Shown piece after piece: positions 17,891 to 30,435 of a DNA stretch of 64,000 nt (position 1 is the first letter of the stretch; each line of letters opens with the position of its first letter). The position numbers and the translations under genes were made by a program. This DNA comes from DYRB01 sp963845265 (GTDB lineage Bacteria > Pseudomonadota > Gammaproteobacteria > Chromatiales > Chromatiaceae), in the NCBI GenBank assembly GCA_963845265.1, contig CAWJRN010000010.1, positions 279,503-343,502 of the forward strand, in the 5' to 3' direction. Below the pieces are notes generated by a model. The model had not been told where the DNA came from. It did no database searches and was given only the letters and a program-made list of their open reading frames with translations.

Positions 17891-18103
17891 TCAGGCATAA
17901 ATGAGCCGGCCGCGTGGCTCTGGAATGGCCCGGCCCAACTCACGTGCTGTTTCGATCCATTCCTCAATTACAGCTTCCGCGTTACTCAGGGCAGCTCCAT
18001 AGCTCTCCCCGTCGGCAGTACAGCCAGGCAACTCGGGCACTTCGGCGAGATAAGCGTCGTCTTCTTCGCTCCAGTAGATGATGATTTCGTATTTAACCGA
18101 CAT
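17891..18103 (-). CDS. hicB: HicB-family protein, orphan antitoxin
   Basis: This 70-residue protein, MSVKYEIIIYWSEEDDAYLA, has the partial RNase-H fold signature VPELPGCTADGESYGAALSN and a following helix AEAVIEEWIETARELG, typical of HicB antitoxins. Normally a HicA toxin of about 60 residues precedes it, but none is visible on either side, and there is no C-terminal ribbon-helix-helix domain. The ATG at 18103 begins the conserved region; an in-frame ATG at 18163 adds unrelated sequence. It may be an orphan antitoxin or a short HicB-like regulator. Confidence 0.8.
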   Translation of the reverse strand: MSVKYEIIIYWSEEDDAYLAEVPELPGCTADGESYGAALSNAEAVIEEWIETARELGRAIPEPRGRLIYA

Positions 18104-18197
18104 CGTGTGATGCGCGGGTGCATGCGCGGGGTCAGGTCTTTCCTTTTGCCTCCAAGGTTGCACGACAGATAGAGCCCGGCGAAACCCATCCTACGGG

Positions 18198-18644
18198 TTA
18201 AAACCCCTCATCCGTAGGACCAGGCCAGAAGCCGTCGTCCACGATCTCGCCGAAGGTCCAGGGGTTGATCGCCGGGAAGGCCGCTTCAGCAAGCCCGCTT
18301 GCCCGCGCTGCGAGCAGCACCGCATCGCCGTAGGCATCGCCCAAGACCTCCGGCAACCGGGCGCTCAGGCTTGGGTTGTCCGCAAGATGGCGCGCGATCT
18401 CTCTGCGCTGAACCTTGATCGTTGCTCTCCAGGAGTTGCCGCGTAGCATGGGCTGAACCTGCCACTTGAGCAGATGCATGAGCAGCGGGGCCAGCCGGCT
18501 CAAGAGTTCCCGCTTTTCGCTGCGCCCCATGCTCTCGATCTCTTCGGCAATGTGCTCGACATCGGCGGTCGCCAGGCTGCCGGAGCGCAGCAGCGCCGCC
18601 TGCGTATTGGCCCAGGCATAGAAATCGGTGTCGTAGAGGGACAT
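18198..18644 (-). CDS. DUF29 domain-containing protein
   Basis: The 148-residue protein begins MSLYDTDFYAWANTQAALLR, then DVEHIAEEIESMGRSEKREL (~30-49) and LLKWQVQPMLRGNSWRATI, the DUF29 signature. DUF29 proteins are common in cyanobacteria and purple bacteria, often in many copies; their function is unknown. The C-terminus, FPAINPWTFGEIVDDGFWP, is also typical. It lies on the same strand as serC, about 95 bases downstream, between two amino-acid genes to which it has no obvious link. Confidence 0.85.
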   Translation of the reverse strand: MSLYDTDFYAWANTQAALLRSGSLATADVEHIAEEIESMGRSEKRELLSRLAPLLMHLLKWQVQPMLRGNSWRATIKVQRREIARHLADNPSLSARLPEVLGDAYGDAVLLAARASGLAEAAFPAINPWTFGEIVDDGFWPGPTDEGF

Positions 18645-18739
18645 GGCTGCACCCGGCACTGGCGTTTCCGCCTCGGTAATCCTGTTAATCCTGTCCAGTT
18701 CCCCGCAGTGTACTCGACGCGGCCCGGCGAAGCCCCGAC

Positions 18740-19822
18740 CTACCCGCGTGTGCGCTCAAACTCCTGCATAAAGTCGACCAGAGCCAGAACCCCAGTCTCC
18801 GGCATGGCGTTGTAGATGCTGGCCCGCATGCCGCCCACGGAGCGGTGACCCTTGAGGGTGAGCAGGCCTTCCTCTTTGGCGCCGGCGAGGAAGGCGTCGT
18901 CCAGGGAGGCATCGGCCAGGGTGAAGGGGACATTCATCCAGGAACGCGCCGCCGGGTCCACCGGGTTGGCGTAGAAGGCGGAGCCGTCGATGGCCTCGTA
19001 GAGCAGCTCGGCCTTGCGCTCGTTGATGACCCCCATGGTGTCCAGGCCCCCCATGTCCTTGAGCCACTTGAACACCAGGCCCGCCAGGTACCAGGCATAG
19101 GTGGGCGGTGTGTTGTACATGGACTCGTTATCGGCGTGGACCTTGTAGTCGAACATGGTCGGGGTGCCGGGGACGGTCTGGCCGAGCAGGTCGTCGCGAA
19201 CGATGACGATGGTCAGGCCGGCGGGGCCGATGTTCTTCTGGGCCCCGGCATAGATGACCCCGAAGCGGGAGACCTCGATGGGGCGCGACAGGATGGTGGA
19301 GGACATGTCCGCGACCAAGGGCTTGTCTCCGACCTCCGGGACATAGGGGAACTCCACACCCTCGATGGTCTCGTTGGGGGTGTAGTGGACATAGTCCGCG
19401 TCCGCACTGAGCTTGAGCTCATCCTGGGCCGGGGCTCGGCTGAAGCGGCCCTCCTCGGTGTCGGCCGCGACGTTGACCGTGCCGTAGCGCTTGGCCTCTT
19501 TGATGGCCTTCTTGGACCAGGAGCCGGTGTTGAGGTAGTCCGCCCGTGCGGCGCCGCGCAGCAGGTTCATCGGCACCATGGAGAACTGGGACGAGGCCCC
19601 ACCCTGGAGGAACAGGACCTTGTAGTTGTCCGGAATCTCCAAGAGCTCGCGCAGGTCGGCCTCGGCCTGGGTGGCGATGGACATGAACTCCTTGCCCCGG
19701 TGGCTCATCTCGGCCACGCACATGCCGCTCTTGCGCCACTCAAGCAGTTCCTCCTGGGCCTGACGTAGGACGCTCTCCGGCAGCATGGCCGGACCTGCAC
19801 TGAAATTGTATGCACGAGCCAT
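18740..19822 (-). CDS. serC: Phosphoserine aminotransferase
   Basis: The 360-residue PLP enzyme converts 3-phosphohydroxypyruvate and glutamate to phosphoserine and 2-oxoglutarate; the family also acts in pyridoxal phosphate synthesis. Signatures: YNFSAGPAMLPESVL at the start, EMSHRGKEF (~38), LFLQGGASSQFSMVPMN (~68-84), the PLP lysine in IYAGAQKNIGPAG (~195-207), and HRSVGGMRASIYNAMPE near the end. The ATG at 19822 matches homologues. It starts 31 bases after gyrA stops, so gyrA-serC is a likely operon, as in many gammaproteobacteria. Confidence 0.95.
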   Translation of the reverse strand: MARAYNFSAGPAMLPESVLRQAQEELLEWRKSGMCVAEMSHRGKEFMSIATQAEADLRELLEIPDNYKVLFLQGGASSQFSMVPMNLLRGAARADYLNTGSWSKKAIKEAKRYGTVNVAADTEEGRFSRAPAQDELKLSADADYVHYTPNETIEGVEFPYVPEVGDKPLVADMSSTILSRPIEVSRFGVIYAGAQKNIGPAGLTIVIVRDDLLGQTVPGTPTMFDYKVHADNESMYNTPPTYAWYLAGLVFKWLKDMGGLDTMGVINERKAELLYEAIDGSAFYANPVDPAARSWMNVPFTLADASLDDAFLAGAKEEGLLTLKGHRSVGGMRASIYNAMPETGVLALVDFMQEFERTRG

Positions 19823-19853
19823 TTGACTGACGCTCCTCGGTGATCGTAGAAGA

Positions 19854-22460
<2,607 letters not shown>

Positions 22461-22860
22461 AGGAGTGGTGAACCGCCTGTGGATGGTCGCTGGGCTGGTT
22501 CCTGTCTCCCAGCGGAGACGCTGGGGCGCAGACGCTGCCGACGGAGCCCTGGGGCAGGGCGGCTGTCAGCACCCCTCAGCGGCCTGATTGTGCCTGTTCT
22601 AAAAGCGAAAAATCATACCACGACGAGGGGATTCGCGGCACCCTGGATTGTGGGTGTGGCGGTACAAGTGGAGAGGTTCAGGGCCTGGAGGGCGGCATCC
22701 AGCCCCTGGGTCGCCGGGTACGCGGGAGCAGGGTGTCGTTCGGCTTGGGTTGGGATGACCAGATGTAGTTTCGTTCCTTCCTTGGCGCGGGCATTCGATG
22801 CGGTGCTCTCTCGCGGGTGGTCGCCGGGTTGGACCATCACCTCATGGAGGCATAGCGCCG
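22461..22860. other. Intergenic region between gyrA and amtB
   Basis: About 400 bases with no gene I can support on either strand. It holds the gyrA upstream region at 22461-22620; I see no confident promoter or repeat in it. Confidence 0.4.
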
Positions 22861-22889
22861 AACAAAGAAACGGGGCCTTGCGGCCCCGT
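22861..22889 (-). terminator. Rho-independent terminator of the amtB operon
   Basis: On the minus strand ACGGGGCC, loop GCAA and GGCCCCGT form a perfect 8-bp stem, followed by TTCTTTGTT. It lies about 45 bases after the amtB stop codon. Confidence 0.85.
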
Positions 22890-22932
22890 TGTGGTCTGCA
22901 TGGCCGGGCGCACCCGGCCGGCTGGCTTGGCG

Positions 22933-24279
<1,347 letters not shown>

Positions 24280-24302
24280 CTCGATTACCTCCGAGGCTTG
24301 GC

Positions 24303-24641
24303 TTACAGGGCGTCTGAACCGGTCTCGCCGGTACGGATGCGGATGACCTGATTGAGGTCGTAGACGAAGATCTTGCCGTCGCCGATCTTGCCGGTTCTGG
24401 CCGCAGCGGAGATGGCCTCGATGACCTTGTCCACCAGCGCGTCGTCCACGGCGATCTCGACCTTGATCTTGGGCAGAAAATCGACCACGTATTCGGCTCC
24501 GCGGTACAGTTCTGTATGGCCCTTTTGACGACCGAAGCCCTTAACCTCGATGACGGTGATACCCGAGACACCGATGTCAGAGAGGGCCTCACGCACGTCG
24601 TCGAGCTTGAACGGCTTGATGATGGCGGTGATTAACTTCAT
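24303..24641 (-). CDS. glnK: Nitrogen regulatory protein PII (GlnK/GlnB)
   Basis: The 112-residue PII protein starts MKLITAIIKPFKLDDVREAL. The T-loop KGHTELYRGAEYVVDFLPK has the uridylylated Tyr at position 51, and the ATP-binding B- and C-loops follow (TGKIGDGKIFV, VIRIRTGETG). It senses 2-oxoglutarate, ATP/ADP and nitrogen state. Its place directly ahead of amtB argues for GlnK rather than GlnB. The porin gene lies 70 bases upstream on the same strand, and expression is probably NtrC-driven through the sigma-54-like promoter before that porin gene. Confidence 0.95.
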   Translation of the reverse strand: MKLITAIIKPFKLDDVREALSDIGVSGITVIEVKGFGRQKGHTELYRGAEYVVDFLPKIKVEIAVDDALVDKVIEAISAAARTGKIGDGKIFVYDLNQVIRIRTGETGSDAL

Positions 24642-24711
24642 AGCGAAGACTCCATGGTGGGAACAGGGACAGGGCCGAGGTCAGACCCCGGCCACCAGTG
24701 GGTGTTTAGGA

Positions 24712-25458
24712 TCAGAACGACTTGGAGACGGTGAACACAGCGGTGCTGCCGCAGTCGAAGGGGCTGACGCAATCGTCCTGCTTCGTACGGTCGACCCAGC
24801 TCAGGTCGAACCCGAAGCCGTGGAACTCGCGGGAGATCCCGACGCTGTAGTCCTCGTAATTGTTGAAGCCCAGGTCGCCGGTAAACTGGTTCCAGCCATA
24901 GTGGCCGCTCAAGGTGAAGTCGTAGGGCAGCGGAATATCGACGCTCAGGTCGTAGTACCAGGAATCCCCATCGCCGAACCAGTTATCGCTGTAGTTCGCG
25001 GTGAAGCTAGGCGTGAGGTAGGTCAGGTCGTAGCTCAGGCCCAGGTGGAACTCGTTGGTGTTGTTGGGGTTGTAGTCGGTCTGGAAATACTGGTAGCGGA
25101 CATAGCCCAAGTCCAATCCGAGCTTGTCCCAGCTTGGCGTCCAACTTGCCAGGAAGTCGGTCTCCATGCTCGCGCCGCCGAAGCCGTCGCTGGCGACGTT
25201 GGAGCCCCAGATGCCGAGATTGATGTCGAATGGGGTGTAGCTGTAATCAAAGCCACCCTGGATAGCGCCCTGGTTCCCGGTCTGGCTAACGCCGCGGAAC
25301 ATGTAGTTGGTGGTCATGGCCACGTTGGCGCTGAAGGAATGAGGCGACTGGACCTCTGTCACTTCTTCGCCCGCCGCGCTGGCTGGACTCATGGTGGCCA
25401 GGGAGGCGGCCAGAAGGGCGCCGGTGGCGCAGGCGGTGCCGAGGTGCTTGTAGTTCAT
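24712..25458 (-). CDS. TorF-family putative porin
   Basis: The 248-residue secreted protein has a signal peptide (GALLAASLATMSPASAAGEE) and alternating aromatic beta-strands such as MTTNYMFRGVSQTGNQGAIQ, FDYSYTPFDINLGIWGSN and a final strand STAVFTVSKSF ending in aromatic Phe, as expected for an outer-membrane barrel. The N-terminal NYMFRGVSQT pattern is that of the TIGR02001/TorF porin family. It heads the torF-glnK-amtB operon, so it may serve nitrogen uptake across the outer membrane; that is inference from position. Confidence 0.9.
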   Translation of the reverse strand: MNYKHLGTACATGALLAASLATMSPASAAGEEVTEVQSPHSFSANVAMTTNYMFRGVSQTGNQGAIQGGFDYSYTPFDINLGIWGSNVASDGFGGASMETDFLASWTPSWDKLGLDLGYVRYQYFQTDYNPNNTNEFHLGLSYDLTYLTPSFTANYSDNWFGDGDSWYYDLSVDIPLPYDFTLSGHYGWNQFTGDLGFNNYEDYSVGISREFHGFGFDLSWVDRTKQDDCVSPFDCGSTAVFTVSKSF

Positions 25459-25564
25459 GGCTGGATACCTAGTCGGTCTTGCGGTTGAGATGAAAAATGT
25501 GTCGAAACCGGCTGGGCCTGCGGGCCGGTCACTCGGGAATCGATGTTCGTCCTGAATGGGTTAA

Positions 25565-25581
25565 AGCACGAGACGTGCCAA
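25565..25581 (-). promoter_or_regulatory. Sigma-54-type -24/-12 promoter of torF-glnK-amtB
   Basis: On the minus strand TTGGCACGTCTCGTGCT matches the RpoN consensus TTGGCACG-N4-TTGCW with one mismatch and the correct 10-base GG-to-GC spacing. The start site would fall near 25553, leaving a leader of about 95 bases before the torF ATG at 25458. Confidence 0.75.
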
Positions 25582-25687
25582 TATTTTGGATGTGCCGAAT
25601 ACACAACGGTTCTGGCGAAATGTGGCGCTGGCGCAACGATTGCTGCCTAGCATTAGTGCTCCCTAATGTGCCGCGCGCCCGATGGGA

Positions 25688-25704
25688 TGCACTATCATGG
25701 TGCG
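25688..25704. promoter_or_regulatory. NtrC-like enhancer site
   Basis: TGCACTATCATGGTGCG fits the dyad GCAC-N5-TGGTGC bound by NtrC. It is about 140 bases upstream of the predicted start site, the usual enhancer distance. A second dyad CATTAG-TGCTCC-CTAATG (25651-25668) lies between it and the promoter. Confidence 0.6.
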
Positions 25705-25818
25705 TGGCACTCCCGCTACGCCCTGCTAGTGTCCCGCCGGGTATACTCCGTGTCGCCCGATTCGCCCGATTCGCCCGATCAACCGCCGCATGCAGGCCAG
25801 CCCAACGGACTCTTCACC

Positions 25819-26100
25819 ATGTTGGAACCCAAACATCTCGACGATCTCGCCTCCCGCCTTGCGGGCAGCCTGCCCAAGGGCATCCAGGCACTTCAGGCCG
25901 ACATCGGCAAGAATTTGCGTGCCTCTCTGGAGGCCGGCCTGGCCCGGCTCGACCTGGTGACCCGCGAGGAGTTCGATGTCCAGGCGGCGGTTCTGGCGCG
26001 GACCCGCGAGAAGCTCGCCGTCCTGGAGGCCAGGGTCGCTGAGTTGGAGCGGCCGGCTCGGGGGGGCGTTTCGACGGGCGACCCTGCCCCCCAGGACTGA
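25819..26100 (+). CDS. ubiK: Ubiquinone biosynthesis accessory factor UbiK
   Basis: This 93-residue protein, MLEPKHLDDLASRLAGSLPK, is a BMFP/YqiC family member: an N-terminal amphipathic helix, then a C-terminal coiled coil from about residue 48 (REEFDVQAAVLARTREKLAV, LEARVAELE). UbiK binds UbiJ and lipids and helps the soluble Ubi complex make ubiquinone under air. The ATG at 25819 fits the family; the frame is open further upstream without conservation. It precedes comM by 33 bases on the same strand, a common neighbour pair in gammaproteobacteria. Confidence 0.9.
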   Translation: MLEPKHLDDLASRLAGSLPKGIQALQADIGKNLRASLEAGLARLDLVTREEFDVQAAVLARTREKLAVLEARVAELERPARGGVSTGDPAPQD

Positions 26101-26133
26101 ACCAGCGACTCAGGCAGCATCTGGAGACTCGGG

Positions 26134-27648
26134 ATGAGCCTCTGCGTCCTTTATAGCCGGGCCCGGGAGGGGATCCAGGCCCCAGTGGTGACGGTGGAAG
26201 TCCACCTCGCCTCCGGGTTGCCTGCCCTGTCGATCGTCGGGCTCCCCGAGATGGCGGTGAAAGAGAGCAAGGACCGGGTGCGCGGGGCCCTGCTAAACGG
26301 TCGGTTCCAGTTTCCTGCCGGACGGGTGACCATCAATCTGGCCCCGGCGGATTTGCCCAAGGAGGGTGGGCGCTTCGATCTACCCATCGCCTTGGGTATC
26401 CTCGGTGCCTCCCGCCAGGTGCGCACCGAGGCACTCGCGAGCTGCGAATTTCTCGGTGAGCTGGCCCTGTCAGGCGATCTGCGGCCGGTCGCCGGCGTCA
26501 TCCCGGTTGCGGTGGCGGCACGTGATGCAGGTCGCACCCTGATCCTGCCGGCGGAGAACGCCGCCGAGGCGGCCTTGGTTTCCGGGCTGGATGTGCGCCC
26601 CGCCCGCCACCTGCTGGAGGTCTGCGAACACCTCAACGGGGTCGCGCCCCTGGCGGCTCAAGCGGCGCCGACCGAGACGGCACCGCCACGAGACGGGCCC
26701 GACCTGCGTGACGTCCGCGGCCAGGAGCACGCCAAGCGCGCCCTTGAAGTGGCCGCCGCCGGGGCCCACAGCCTGCTCTTTCTCGGTCCGCCCGGGACCG
26801 GCAAGTCCATGCTCGCCAGCCGCCTGCCGGGCATCTTGCCGGAGCTGTCGGAGGCCGAGGCCCTGGAGACTGCGGCGGTGCGCTCGGTCAGCGGTGTCGC
26901 CGCCTTCGACCCGGCCCGCTGGCGGGAGCGCCCTTTCCGCTCCCCCCATCACACCGCCTCCGGGGTGGCCCTGGTGGGGGGCGGCAGCAATCCGCGGCCC
27001 GGCGAGATCTCTCTGGCCCACCTGGGGGTGCTGTTCTTGGATGAGCTGCCGGAGTTCGACAGGCGCGTCCTGGAGGTCCTGCGGGAGCCCCTGGAGTCAG
27101 GGCATATCCATATCTCCCGCGCCGCCCGCCAGGCGGAGTTCCCGGCGCGTTTCCAGTTGATTGCGGCTATGAACCCCTGCCCCTGCGGTTACCTGGGCGA
27201 CCCGGGAGGGCGCTGCCGTTGTACCGTGGAACAGGTCGCTCGCTACCGCTCTCGTATCTCAGGGCCCTTGTTGGACCGCATCGATCTGCATGTGGAGGTC
27301 CCCCGGCTGCCACCCGGACTCCTCGGAGCTACGGAGCCGGCGGAGGGCAGCGCGGATGTCCGCGTGCGGGTGGCCAGGGCCCGGGAGCGGGCCATGGACA
27401 GGAGCGGCAAGCCGAATGGGGCCTTGGCCACCGCGGAGGTTAACCGGCACTGCACCCTGGACAGCGCCGGACGTAGCCTATTGGAGCAGGCGATGCAACG
27501 CCTGGGGCTCTCCGCGAGGGCCTATCATCGTGTACTCAAGGTGGCACGCACCATCGCCGACCTGGCCGGCGCCGAGGCCATCGGTGCGGCCCACCTCAGC
27601 GAGGCTGTGGGTTATCGGCGTCTCGACCGCGCCGGACCTCGGGTATGA
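26134..27648 (+). CDS. comM: YifB/ComM-family Mg-chelatase-like AAA+ ATPase
   Basis: The 504-residue protein has an N-terminal Lon-protease-like fold domain (YSRAREGIQAPVVTVEVHLA, GLPEMAVKESKDRVRGAL), then an AAA+ ATPase with Walker A LFLGPPGTGKSMLASRLPG (~212-230), Walker B VLFLDELPEFDRRVLEVLRE (~300-319) and the Cys-rich AAMNPCPCGYLGDPGGRC insertion (~348). ComM is a hexameric helicase promoting branch migration when foreign DNA is integrated during natural transformation. Length is standard and the gene intact. Confidence 0.95.
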   Translation: MSLCVLYSRAREGIQAPVVTVEVHLASGLPALSIVGLPEMAVKESKDRVRGALLNGRFQFPAGRVTINLAPADLPKEGGRFDLPIALGILGASRQVRTEALASCEFLGELALSGDLRPVAGVIPVAVAARDAGRTLILPAENAAEAALVSGLDVRPARHLLEVCEHLNGVAPLAAQAAPTETAPPRDGPDLRDVRGQEHAKRALEVAAAGAHSLLFLGPPGTGKSMLASRLPGILPELSEAEALETAAVRSVSGVAAFDPARWRERPFRSPHHTASGVALVGGGSNPRPGEISLAHLGVLFLDELPEFDRRVLEVLREPLESGHIHISRAARQAEFPARFQLIAAMNPCPCGYLGDPGGRCRCTVEQVARYRSRISGPLLDRIDLHVEVPRLPPGLLGATEPAEGSADVRVRVARARERAMDRSGKPNGALATAEVNRHCTLDSAGRSLLEQAMQRLGLSARAYHRVLKVARTIADLAGAEAIGAAHLSEAVGYRRLDRAGPRV

Positions 27649-27828
27649 TCCCCACGGCGCGGCTCAGGACATGTCCGCGACCCCTTAATTTGTCGACATA
27701 CGCAGCATATCGTCCTGTTAATCCTGTAAAATCCTGTCCTAGTGCAAGGCTGGTCCTCGTTCGGTGTCGGGATCGAAGCCACGGGCCAGTGCCCTTCGGC
27801 CCAAAGGCCATTTTCGCTAGGGATCTTC

Positions 27829-29751
27829 ATGCTGCAACTGAGAAACCTGAGCCTGCGTCGCGGCCCGCGCCTCCTGCTGGAGGGCGCGGACCTGACCGTT
27901 CACCCGGGCCAAAAGCTCGGCCTGGTGGGGCCAAATGGGTGCGGCAAATCGAGCCTCTTCGCCCTCATCCGTGGTGAATTGCATGTAGACACCGGCGACC
28001 TGGCCGTGCCCGCGACCTGGGAGATTGCCCACGTCGCCCAGCAGACCCCGAGCGGCGATCAGCCCGCCATCGAGTTCGTCATGGACGGGGACCGCGAGCT
28101 GCGCGAGGTCCAGGGCGGCATCGCCGCCGCAGAGGCAGCGGATGACGGCCTGCGGCAGGCGGCCCTGCATGCCAAGTTGGAGAGCATCGGCGGCTATACG
28201 GCGGAATCCCGCGCCGGGCGCCTGCTCCACGGACTCGGCTTCGCCGCGGGGGACGAGCGTCGGGCAGTGGATAGCTACTCCGGCGGCTGGCGTATGCGTC
28301 TGGCCTTGGGGCGGGCACTGATGTGCCGCTCGGACCTCCTGCTGCTCGATGAACCCACCAACCACCTGGACCTGGATGCGGTCATCTGGCTCGAGGCATG
28401 GCTCAAGGCCTACCCCGGGACCCTGGTGCTGATCTCCCACGACCGCGACTTCCTCGACGCTGTGGCCACCCACATCTGTCACATCGAGCACGGGCGCACC
28501 AACGCCTATGCCGGCAACTACAGCGCCTTCGAGCGCCAGCGCGCCGAGCGCCTGGCCCAGCAGCAGGCCGCCTTCGTCAGCCAGCAGCGCGAAATCGCCC
28601 ACATGCACAGCTTCGTGGAGCGCTTTCGCGCCAAGGCAACCAAGGCTAGGCAGGCGCAGAGCCGCATCAAGGCCCTGGAACGTATGGAGCTGATCGCCCC
28701 GGCACATATCGACTCGCCCTTCCGCTTCGCCTTCCGGCCGCCCCAGCGCCTGCCCCACCCACTGCTGCACCTGGACAAGGCCGCCGCGGGCTATGGCGAG
28801 CGGGCCATCTTCAATGGGGTGCGCCTGACCCTGTCCCCAGGTGACCGCATCGGCCTGCTCGGCCCCAATGGGGCGGGCAAGTCCACCCTGATCAAGGTCC
28901 TGGCCGGGGAGCTTTCCCTGCTGAGCGGCCAGTGGGAGGGGGCCGAGTACCTGCGCACCGGCTATTTCGCCCAACATCAGATGGACCAGCTGCGCCCGGA
29001 TGACAGCCCCTTGCGCCACCTCCAACGCCTGGAGCCCAAGGCCACCGAGCAGGAGCTGCGCGACTACCTGGGGGGTTTCGCCTTCGTTGGAGACCGGGCC
29101 ATGGAGCCGGTAGCGCCCTTGTCCGGGGGCGAAAAGGCCAGATTGGCCTTGGCCCTATTGATCCGTCAGCGGCCCAATTTGCTGTTGCTCGACGAGCCGA
29201 CCAACCACCTGGACTTGGACATGCGCCAGGCCCTGGCGGAGGCCTTGCAAGACTACGAGGGTGCGTTGGTCCTGGTCTCCCACGATCGGCACTTGCTGCG
29301 GGTCACCACGGACGAGTTGCTCCTGGTGGACGGCGGCGGGGTAGCTCCCTTCGATGGGTCCATCGACGACTACCCGGCCTGGCTGGCCGCCCGTCAGGCC
29401 GAAGCGGATGCCGGGGCCCCAGTGGCAAGCGGCAGTGGGGCGGTGGCGGCCGGCGGCGAACCCATGGCGCGCAAGGATCAACGCCGCCAGGAGGCCGAAC
29501 ATCGGCGCCGTACCCAACCCCTGCGCACCAAGCTCCAGGCCCTCGACCGGCGCCTCACCACCCTGACCGAGCGGCGCACGGAGTTGGAGCAGGCCCTGAG
29601 CGCGGCGGACCTTTATGAGCCCGCCGCCAAGGCCAGGTTGCTCGGCCTGCTGGAGGACAAACGCCGCGTGGATGAAGAGTTGGGGGTGGTCGAGGGGGAC
29701 TGGCTCGATTTGAGTGAGGCCCTGGAGAACCTCCAGGAGGGCGGCGCATGA
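27829..29751 (+). CDS. ABC-F family ATPase (YheS-like)
   Basis: The 640-residue soluble protein has two ABC domains and no membrane segment. Walker A sites are GLVGPNGCGKSSLF (~28-41) and GLLGPNGAGKSTLI (~343-356). Signatures are SYSGGWRMRLALGRAL and PLSGGEKARLALALL, and the Walker B stretches LLLLDEPTNHLDLD occur twice. The interdomain linker holds the helices around RQRAERLAQQQAAFVSQQRE. A C-terminal coiled coil (~560-640, TKLQALDRRLTTLTERRTEL) matches YheS. ABC-F proteins act on the ribosome. The ATG at 27829 starts the conserved MLQLRNLSLRRG. The stop overlaps the next ATG. Confidence 0.93.
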   Translation: MLQLRNLSLRRGPRLLLEGADLTVHPGQKLGLVGPNGCGKSSLFALIRGELHVDTGDLAVPATWEIAHVAQQTPSGDQPAIEFVMDGDRELREVQGGIAAAEAADDGLRQAALHAKLESIGGYTAESRAGRLLHGLGFAAGDERRAVDSYSGGWRMRLALGRALMCRSDLLLLDEPTNHLDLDAVIWLEAWLKAYPGTLVLISHDRDFLDAVATHICHIEHGRTNAYAGNYSAFERQRAERLAQQQAAFVSQQREIAHMHSFVERFRAKATKARQAQSRIKALERMELIAPAHIDSPFRFAFRPPQRLPHPLLHLDKAAAGYGERAIFNGVRLTLSPGDRIGLLGPNGAGKSTLIKVLAGELSLLSGQWEGAEYLRTGYFAQHQMDQLRPDDSPLRHLQRLEPKATEQELRDYLGGFAFVGDRAMEPVAPLSGGEKARLALALLIRQRPNLLLLDEPTNHLDLDMRQALAEALQDYEGALVLVSHDRHLLRVTTDELLLVDGGGVAPFDGSIDDYPAWLAARQAEADAGAPVASGSGAVAAGGEPMARKDQRRQEAEHRRRTQPLRTKLQALDRRLTTLTERRTELEQALSAADLYEPAAKARLLGLLEDKRRVDEELGVVEGDWLDLSEALENLQEGGA

Positions 29752-30281
29752 TCGAGCCCCTGGGCGTCAGCTGGCCGCGTCTGGGCCCCGCCAGGCAGAC
29801 CCGTCTGATGCGCCTGGCCCTGGTCTTGACCCTGGCCCTGGTCTACCTGCTCTGGCCCTATGTCGCCCTGTGGGGCCTGAGTCGTGCCGTCGCCGACCCC
29901 GACCCGGCGGTCCTGGCCGACCACATCGACCTGGAGGCGGTGCGCGACGAGATCCGCCGCAAGCTCAACAAGGAGTCCCACAGTGCTATCGGCACCTTGT
30001 CTGACCCCTTCATCCAGTGGCTGGAGCAGGGTATCCGCCGGCTGGGCACCGGCGCTCTGGACGAGCTGGTCACCCAGGAATGGGTGCGCGAGTGCCTGAC
30101 CGTCGGCTCGGCCCCGGGCCAGGGGTTGTTGGGCAGGGTCAGCTACGCCTTCTTCGACGCACCGGCTGGCTTTGCGGTCAGTCTTGGTGCAGTGGCTTCC
30201 GATACCCAACGTCAGACCCAGGTGCACTTGCGCATGAGCCTGGATGGGTTTCGCTGGGTGGTCTCCGCTGTCTACTACTGA
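29748..30281 (+). CDS. DUF2939 domain protein
   Basis: The 177-residue protein starts on the ATGA overlap with the ABC-F stop, so it is translationally coupled. One membrane anchor lies at ~20-45 (LMRLALVLTLALVYLLWPYV); the rest is periplasmic. The region DPAVLADHIDLEAVRDEIRR and the C-terminal beta-strands (VHLRMSLDGFRWVVSAVYY) follow the DUF2939 layout. The function of the family is unknown, and nothing here adds to that except the tight link to the ABC-F gene. Confidence 0.8.
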   Translation: MIEPLGVSWPRLGPARQTRLMRLALVLTLALVYLLWPYVALWGLSRAVADPDPAVLADHIDLEAVRDEIRRKLNKESHSAIGTLSDPFIQWLEQGIRRLGTGALDELVTQEWVRECLTVGSAPGQGLLGRVSYAFFDAPAGFAVSLGAVASDTQRQTQVHLRMSLDGFRWVVSAVYY

Positions 30282-30435
30282 CCCGGCTGCCCAGTCCCTC
30301 TCCGGGATTTTTCTAGCGCGCGGGGCACCCTAGGCATTATTCTTGCTCACAGTCTAGATTGTCCGAACTTCGTCTCCCCAGGACCATGGGGACAGACTTT
30401 CTCTTTTGCCAGATTTTAATTTAAGCGGTGTTGCC

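Noticed and set aside
25751..25780. Tandem TCGCCCGAT repeat (three copies) as a CRISPR or regulatory array
   Set aside because: The units are 9 bp with no spacers; it is a simple microsatellite just before ubiK.
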